A stretch of 64,000 bases of DNA from JAUVRX01 sp049664225 (lineage in GTDB: Bacteria; Acidobacteriota; Thermoanaerobaculia; Multivoradales; JAHEKO01). Shown one piece after another: positions 58,888 through 64,000 of this stretch. The notes beneath the pieces are model-generated. The model saw nothing but the letters and a program-made list of their open reading frames with translations, was not told the origin of the DNA and did not search any database. The stretch spans positions 1 to 64,000 of the forward strand of contig JBATEX010000141.1 of assembly GCA_049664225.1 (NCBI GenBank), given 5' to 3'. Position 1 is the stretch's first letter. Every line of letters begins with the position of its first letter. A program made the translations under genes and the position numbers.

Positions 58888-60948
58888 TCAGCCCAGAGAC
58901 CAGGCCCGAAGCAGCTGATACACCAGGAACGTGACGGAGTAGGCCAGCACCGTCATATAGACCAACTGGAAAGTCGGCCACTTCCAACTGTTGGTTTCTC
59001 GGCGGGTAACCGCCTGCGTGGAGAGACACTGCATGGCCAGAACATAGAAGATCAGTAGGCTGACGCTCGTCGCTGTCGTGAAGACAGGCGTACCATCGGT
59101 ACGTACCGCATCGCGCAGACTGTCGTAGAGAGGGCTCGGGTCCTCGTTGGTTGCTGACTCCCCCACTCCATAGACCACGGCCAGAGTGGAGACGATCACT
59201 TCCCGAGCCGCAAAAGAGCTCAGAATCCCAATCCCGATCTGCCAATCGAAGCCCAAAGGACGCAAGACCGGCTCGATGGCCCGGCCCGCACGACCGGCGA
59301 AGGACTGCGCCAGCCTGCTTTGAGCCGTGAGCTGCCTGGCCTCCCTCACGAGATCCTCAGCCCCTTCCGCCTGCCCGGCAGCGGACAACTCCTGGGCCTC
59401 GGCCTGCAGGGCCAGCGCGGCGGCGGGTGGCTCGCTCCTGGGGAACGAGGCGAGGAACCACAGGAGGATCGAGACGGCGAGAATAATGGTGCCGGCGCGC
59501 TTGATGAAGATCCTGGCCCGATCCCACGAGGTCAGGAGCGCTGTCCGCAGGTTCGGCAGCTTGTAGCTGGGTAGCTCTAGAACCAGGGGTCTCGACTCGC
59601 CAGGAAGAATCGACCTCTTGAATACCAGGGCCATGACCAGAGCCGCGACGATCCCCGAAGCGTAAGCTCCTGTGAAGACCATCCCTGCCAGGACCGGCCG
59701 ACTCGGGAACAGCAGTGCCGTGATCATGGCGTAGACCGGGATCCGAGCTGAACAGGAAAACAGCGGCAGCACCAGGATGGTCACCAGCCGATCTCGACGA
59801 TCCTCGATGACCCTGCTCGACATGATGGCCGGGACCGCGCAGGCGTGGGCCGACAGGATGGGCACGAAAGCCCTTCCGGGCAATCCCACCCGGCGCATCA
59901 GCCGATCCATGACGAAGGCGGCTCTCGCCAGGTAGCCGGTATCCTCGAGCAGCGCCAGGAAGAAGAACAGGATGCAGATCTGGGGCAGAAAGACGAGCAC
60001 TCCGCCAACGCCACCGATGACACCATCGACAAGCAGGCTGCGGAGATCTCCGGGCGGCACCCACCGGCCGACAACGCTACCCATGTAGCCGAACCCGGAC
60101 TCGATCCACTCCATCGGGTATTGGGCCACCCAGAAGATGAGCGCGAAAACCGCGAACATGACGGACAGGAAGGCCGCAACTCCGACCCAACGATGAGTCA
60201 AGATGGCATCGATCCGATCAGTCTTGACTCCGTGGGCCGTCGTCCGGCCATTGATGCACCGAGCCCCGACCTCCTCGGCCCAGTCGTAGCGTGCCTTGTA
60301 GGGGCAGCCCGAGCAGTCGCAAAACGGCTCGGTCGACGCTCTGGCCAGGGAAGAGCCAGCAGGATCGATCATCCTCTCCAGGTGCTGCCGCAGGATGTCG
60401 AGCCCCCGCCCGGTCCGAGCCACGACCGGCACCACCGGACAGCCCAGCTCGGCTTCGAGCTTCTCCAAATCGATCTCGATGGCCGAGCGCTCCGCCAGAT
60501 CCACCATGTTGAGAGCCGCTACGGTGGGCAGACCCAACTCCAACACCTGACTCGCCAGGTACAGATTGCGCTCCAGTGTCGTTGCATCCAGCAGCAAAAT
60601 GATGCCCTGGGGTTGGGGTTGGTGGGACCGCTGACCGAGGAGAACCTCCCGGGCCAGCCTCTCCTCTGGGGTGATGGAAGCGAGACTATAGAGGCCAGGT
60701 AGATCGAGCAGTCTGACCCGTTGATCGGCCAGGCGCGTGTGGCCGACCCGTCTCTCGATCGTGGTGCCCGGGAAGTTCGCAGTCTTGGCCCGCAGTCCGG
60801 TCAGAGCATTGAACAGCGTCGTCTTGCCAGCATTGGGGTTGCCAACCAATGCGATGCAGACCTCTTCGGCGTCGGGCGCCTTCTGGCCGGGGGGTAGGGG
60901 TACCTGGATCGTGGAAATGGGTAGCGACCTCTTGCCAGCGGCAGTCAA
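58888..60948 (-). CDS. feoB: ferrous iron transport protein B
   Basis: A 686-aa GTPase-linked Fe(II) permease. N-terminal G domain with GNPNAGKTTLFNAL (G1), LDLPGLYSLASITPEE (G3) and AALNMVDLAE (G4); a linker with four close Cys (CDCSGCPYKARYDW) that could bind metal; then gate-domain helices with FSCSARIPVYAM and FAAREVIVSTLAVVYG. Near the end, LAMQCLSTQAVTRRETNSW matches the core. Overlaps feoA by four bases. Confidence 0.95.
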   Translation of the reverse strand: MTAAGKRSLPISTIQVPLPPGQKAPDAEEVCIALVGNPNAGKTTLFNALTGLRAKTANFPGTTIERRVGHTRLADQRVRLLDLPGLYSLASITPEERLAREVLLGQRSHQPQPQGIILLLDATTLERNLYLASQVLELGLPTVAALNMVDLAERSAIEIDLEKLEAELGCPVVPVVARTGRGLDILRQHLERMIDPAGSSLARASTEPFCDCSGCPYKARYDWAEEVGARCINGRTTAHGVKTDRIDAILTHRWVGVAAFLSVMFAVFALIFWVAQYPMEWIESGFGYMGSVVGRWVPPGDLRSLLVDGVIGGVGGVLVFLPQICILFFFLALLEDTGYLARAAFVMDRLMRRVGLPGRAFVPILSAHACAVPAIMSSRVIEDRRDRLVTILVLPLFSCSARIPVYAMITALLFPSRPVLAGMVFTGAYASGIVAALVMALVFKRSILPGESRPLVLELPSYKLPNLRTALLTSWDRARIFIKRAGTIILAVSILLWFLASFPRSEPPAAALALQAEAQELSAAGQAEGAEDLVREARQLTAQSRLAQSFAGRAGRAIEPVLRPLGFDWQIGIGILSSFAAREVIVSTLAVVYGVGESATNEDPSPLYDSLRDAVRTDGTPVFTTATSVSLLIFYVLAMQCLSTQAVTRRETNSWKWPTFQLVYMTVLAYSVTFLVYQLLRAWSLG

Positions 60949-61253
60949 CCCTCGCCGAACATGTCTCCCAGACAGGGCTGTACTTTGACGTTGCGCGCCA
61001 GTCTAGCCGAGACACCGATTCGGGTCCCGAGGACCTTGAGGATCATTGGGTCACCCGTCTGCATCAGCATGATTCGTCGCCCTACGCAGACACCCATCGC
61101 CATCAGCTGCTCGATGTCAGCCTCACTGGCGTCGACCTCGGTGACCCTGGCGCAGTGCCCGATCTCGATCACATCGAGGGACACCCTGTCCTCCAGATCG
61201 GCGGATCCGGCGGCTTGCCCACTCGCAGAGACTTCCAGATGGTCTGTCGGCAT
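60945..61253 (-). CDS. feoA: ferrous iron transport protein A
   Basis: A 102-aa SH3-like cytoplasmic protein that supports FeoB. The domain runs from VIEIGHCARVTEV through LMAMGVCVGRRIMLMQTGDP to IGVSARLARNVKV. Start chosen at the ATG at 61253 by alignment with FeoA length; an upstream ATG exists at 61289. ATGA overlap with feoB. Confidence 0.9.
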   Translation of the reverse strand: MPTDHLEVSASGQAAGSADLEDRVSLDVIEIGHCARVTEVDASEADIEQLMAMGVCVGRRIMLMQTGDPMILKVLGTRIGVSARLARNVKVQPCLGDMFGEG

Positions 61254-61286
61254 TCTCGATAGCGCTCTCTCACCAGGATCTGGCCG

Positions 61287-61314
61287 CATTACAGTCTACC
61301 ATTCAGGTGTAATG
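61287..61314. promoter_or_regulatory. candidate operator upstream of feoA
   Basis: CATTACA and TGTAATG (7-base inverted arms, 61287-61293 and 61308-61314) lie 34 to 61 bases upstream of the feoA start, in the divergent feoA-MFS gap. Position fits an iron-responsive repressor, but the arms match no consensus I can name. TAGACT on the minus strand within the spacer could be a -10. Confidence 0.35.
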
Positions 61315-61446
61315 TGGTTGGTGAGCCCAGGACCGGCTGCCAGCTCACGAAAGTCGGAATTTGGATGGCTGGCCGACTTCGCATATCCTCTGCCACACTT
61401 GCTTGCCTGAAAACGAGGGCAACATCACGACAGCCGCGGGTTGGTT

Positions 61447-62670
61447 GTGAGCGACACTGCTGCGATGAAGAGCCAGGACACCGTCGAGAGCTGGGGAGTG
61501 GGCCGGACGGTCGTCCTGCCGGCAACGCTGCTGTTCGGGGCGATGTTCAACCTCACCCTGGTGGTTGCCGGGCTCAAGGAGTTCATGATCGAAGACCTGG
61601 GTGGATCCATTGCGGACGCCACTCTCTTCTTCTCGGTCGAAACCCTCGCCTACATCATCTTCGCTCCGATTTGGGGGCTGCTCAGCGACAGGTTCGGCCG
61701 GCGCAAACTCCTGGTCGTGATCGGCTTCGCCGGCTCGGCAGTGATCTATTTCATCTACGGCGCGCTCCATTCGATCCCGCTGCTCCTCGGCCTGCGATTT
61801 GCCCAGGGTGCATTCTCTGTTCTGGGCTGGTCGACCGTCATGGCGATGATGCTCGATCATCCGGTCTACGGCCGCAAGGGTCGCTTCATGGGACTCATGG
61901 GAGCCTCGCTGATCTTCGGCGTCGCAATCGGTGCCCCCATGGGCGGATACCTGACCCGTTGGTTCGGAGCCCGCGCGCCGCTGCTGGCGGCAGCGATCTC
62001 CTTTGCTCTGCTGGCAGGGATTTCCCTCTTCCTCCGTGAATCGCCGACCCTGACTCGCCAGCTCCGCGTGCGGGAAATACTCGCGGCCCTCCGGTCCAGG
62101 CCGCACGTGGCCCTGCCTTACTCCTTCCACTTCGTCGATCGCTTGGCAGTCGGGCTTTTCGTGGTCGTCTTTCCCCTCTATGTCGACTCCATGGGGGCTA
62201 CCGATCCGGCACTGCGAGGCCGATACCTGGCGCTCTTCCTGCTGCCATTCGCTTTTCTGCAGTATTTCTCGGGCCGGTTGGCGGAGCACATCGGCGCCGG
62301 CGGCCCCTTGGTGGTCGGGTCCCTGCTCTACGGCCTGGCACTCTGCGGGCTGGGATACACGGATCTGAGCTCCCTGCAGGTCATGATGGTCGCCCTGGGC
62401 GTCTTCGCGGCCGTCATGTTCCCGCCGGCGATTCTCCTGGTCTCGCAGTGGAGCGACCCCAAGACTCGAGCCAGTGCGATGGGGGGCTTCAATCTGGCTG
62501 GCTCGATGGGCTTCGCGCTCGGTCCCATCATGGGCGGGTGGGCCTACACTACCCGCGGCTTCGCCTTCGCCTTTATCTTGTGTGGGGTGCTCGAGATCAC
62601 CCTGGCGATCGTCGGGTCGCTGTTGCTGATCCGGTGGGCCAGGCAGGCCAAGACCCACTCGACAGACTAG
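61447..62670 (+). CDS. MFS transporter
   Basis: About 407 aa, twelve hydrophobic helices. The loop between helices 2 and 3 has WGLLSDRFGRRKLLVVIG, the classic MFS motif, and GFNLAGSMGFALGPIMGGWAY is typical of helix 11. The start is uncertain: GTG at 61447 or ATG at 61465. Substrate unknown; drug-export or siderophore-type roles are possible. Its TAG shares the CTAG with the convergent metG stop. Confidence 0.88.
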   Translation: MSDTAAMKSQDTVESWGVGRTVVLPATLLFGAMFNLTLVVAGLKEFMIEDLGGSIADATLFFSVETLAYIIFAPIWGLLSDRFGRRKLLVVIGFAGSAVIYFIYGALHSIPLLLGLRFAQGAFSVLGWSTVMAMMLDHPVYGRKGRFMGLMGASLIFGVAIGAPMGGYLTRWFGARAPLLAAAISFALLAGISLFLRESPTLTRQLRVREILAALRSRPHVALPYSFHFVDRLAVGLFVVVFPLYVDSMGATDPALRGRYLALFLLPFAFLQYFSGRLAEHIGAGGPLVVGSLLYGLALCGLGYTDLSSLQVMMVALGVFAAVMFPPAILLVSQWSDPKTRASAMGGFNLAGSMGFALGPIMGGWAYTTRGFAFAFILCGVLEITLAIVGSLLLIRWARQAKTHSTD

Positions 62671-64000
62671 TCCTGAGCGCCACCGAACTCCCGCTCGAGG
62701 GCCTCCTGCTCCTCAGGCAGTATCTTGCGGAAGAGAATCCCGAGATCTCCCAGAGGGGTTCCCGCCGTCAGAGCCTGGAGGTCGTCAGCAGCCGAGCCAG
62801 AAGGCCAGGCAGGAATCTCGTCCGTCTCACCGAGGGCCTCCAGGACCCGCAGGCTGGTTGATGGAATTACTGGCCAGGAGAGGACGGCGAACAGGCGAAT
62901 GAGCTGCATACCGGTTCGCACGATCATCGCCGCTTGATCCGGATCCTCTTTGATCACCTTCCACGGAGCTGCGTGGGTCAGGTACTCGTTGCCCAGGACC
63001 CACATCGCCCGCAGATCCGACAGCGCCTTGCGGTACTGCATCTCCTCCATATGAGAGGTGTATTCAGCCATCTTGGCGTCGAGGTCCCTGGCCAGCTGCT
63101 GTTCAGCCTCGCCGGACTCTCCACCCTCGGGCACCACACCGTCGAACCGCGACTGGGCGAACTTCCAGCACCGATTGACGAAGTTGCCGAAGGTGTCGGC
63201 CAGGTCCTTGTTCACCCCGCTGGTGAAGAACTCGAAAGTGAAATCCGTATCGTCACTCTCCGGGGCGTTGGCGATCAGCCAGTAGCGCCAGTAGTCCGCC
63301 GGCAACTTCTCGAGCGCCCGGTCCATGAACACTCCCCGTTTGCGGCTCGTCGAGAACTTTCCCCCGTAGTAGGTCAGCCAGTTGAAGCCCTTGATGAAGT
63401 TGACCAGCTTCCATGGCTCACCGGACCCCAGGATGGTGCCGGGGAAGCTGATTGTGTGAAAAGGGATGTTGTCTTTGGCCATGAACTGCACATATCGAAC
63501 ATCGTCCGCCTCGTACCACCAGGAGCGCCAGTCGCGAACCTCTGGCTCCTGGTTCGCCCATTCGCGAGTCGCGGCAATGTACTCGATCGGCGCATCGAAC
63601 CAGACGTAGAACACCTTGTCCTCGAACCCTTCCCGGTCCACCGGAACGCCCCACGACAGGTCGCGCGTAATGCCTCGATCGTGGAGGCCCTCCTTGAGCC
63701 ACTTCTTCGCGATGGAAGTCACCAGAATCGGCCAGTCGGACTGCTCGTCGAGCCACTCCGCGAGACGCCCCGCCAGCTGGGACTGAAGCAGGAAGAGATG
63801 GCGAGTCTCCCTCACCTCGAGCTCCGTGCTGTCGGAGACCGCCGATCGGGGCTCGATGAGATCGGTCGGATCGAGCACCCGCGTGCAGTTCTCACACTGA
63901 TCTCCCCTGGCCGCCTCATAGGCGCAATGGGGACAGGTGCCGATGATGTAGCGATCCGGCAGATATCGCCGATCGGCCGCCGAGTAGACCTGCTTGGTGG
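62667..64000 (-). CDS. metG: methionyl-tRNA synthetase, 3' part
   Basis: The C-terminal 444 residues; the N terminus lies beyond the right edge. Visible: the zinc knuckle CPHC and CENC at the first part, WYEADDVRYVQFMAKDNIPFHT (active-site core), the KMSKS loop as KFSTSRKRGVF, and the anticodon domain with NFVNRCWKFAQ and APWKVIKEDP. It stops just after that domain, so this copy lacks the C-terminal tRNA-binding (EMAP) extension. The start seen in frame at 63878 is internal, not real. Confidence 0.95.
   Translation of the reverse strand, partial: TKQVYSAADRRYLPDRYIIGTCPHCAYEAARGDQCENCTRVLDPTDLIEPRSAVSDSTELEVRETRHLFLLQSQLAGRLAEWLDEQSDWPILVTSIAKKWLKEGLHDRGITRDLSWGVPVDREGFEDKVFYVWFDAPIEYIAATREWANQEPEVRDWRSWWYEADDVRYVQFMAKDNIPFHTISFPGTILGSGEPWKLVNFIKGFNWLTYYGGKFSTSRKRGVFMDRALEKLPADYWRYWLIANAPESDDTDFTFEFFTSGVNKDLADTFGNFVNRCWKFAQSRFDGVVPEGGESGEAEQQLARDLDAKMAEYTSHMEEMQYRKALSDLRAMWVLGNEYLTHAAPWKVIKEDPDQAAMIVRTGMQLIRLFAVLSWPVIPSTSLRVLEALGETDEIPAWPSGSAADDLQALTAGTPLGDLGILFRKILPEEQEALEREFGGAQD

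Noticed and set aside
1..64000. tRNA, rRNA, CRISPR, transposon or prophage genes
   Set aside because: Intergenic gaps were read on both strands; no cloverleaf with CCA-type end, repeat-spacer array, terminal inverted repeats or transposase/integrase frame was recognised.

Overview
The window is GC-rich, densely packed bacterial DNA: two almost continuous gene blocks on each strand, short intergenic gaps, and many ATGA or GTGA stop/start overlaps. Outer-membrane-type proteins, several lipoproteins, a LolA-like/beta-barrel protein and a polyprenyl-phosphate glycan cluster point to a Gram-negative (diderm) cell. Gene content and the style of the proteins (TgpA/DUF58/MoxR module, sulfatase-like protein without a formylglycine motif, DUF502, histone-deacetylase-like enzyme) would fit Acidobacteriota or a related lineage, but that is an inference. 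No rRNA, tRNA, CRISPR array, transposase, integrase or phage gene was seen.

Layout. 0-10 kb: a possible leftward gene at the left edge, an NhaC-type antiporter, a nucleotidyltransferase, a DUF4230-like protein, an EEP-fold hydrolase, an ENPP-type phosphodiesterase lipoprotein followed by a clear intrinsic terminator, a PspC protein, a site-2 protease with CBS domains, a LeuT-type transporter with a previously untracked 38-aa small subunit, and a CusF-like copper lipoprotein. 10-25.6 kb (minus strand): one long gene train transcribed yceD-rpmF-plsX-fabD-fabG-acpP-fabF-aroDE-trpE-G-D-C-F-B-A-hydrolase, joining phospholipid/fatty-acid initiation to aromatic amino acid synthesis; fabH is missing from its usual place and aroD and aroE are fused. 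25.7-32.2 kb (plus): four GT4 glycosyltransferases and a polyprenyl glycosylphosphotransferase, a surface-polysaccharide cluster. 32.2-36.3 kb (minus): transglutaminase (TgpA-like), DUF58 and MoxR genes, a classic trio. 36.4-41.3 kb (minus): acidic lipoprotein, GT2, secreted trypsin-like protease, sulfatase-like protein and murB. 41.5-49.8 kb (plus): recA, a second NhaC-type antiporter carrying an extra N-terminal periplasmic domain, a 988-aa LolA-like plus beta-barrel protein, a free-standing Smr protein, and a histone-deacetylase-like enzyme with an extra C-terminal domain. 49.8-50.1 kb is a non-coding stretch with a long hairpin and short direct repeats. 50.1-64 kb: TRAP transporter DctQM fusion with a TatT lipoprotein (no DctP), a SpoIIE/RsbU-like phosphatase, thiolase, DUF502, M48 protease, TPR protein, feoAB, an MFS transporter and the 3' part of metG.

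Most of the window is ordinary chromosomal core. I did not find a defence island or a clearly new multi-gene system. The most interesting items are the fab-aroDE-trp super-cluster, the 988-aa chimeric envelope protein, the HDAC-like fusion, the TatT-DctQM pair without a binding protein, and the structured repeat region at 49.8-50.1 kb.
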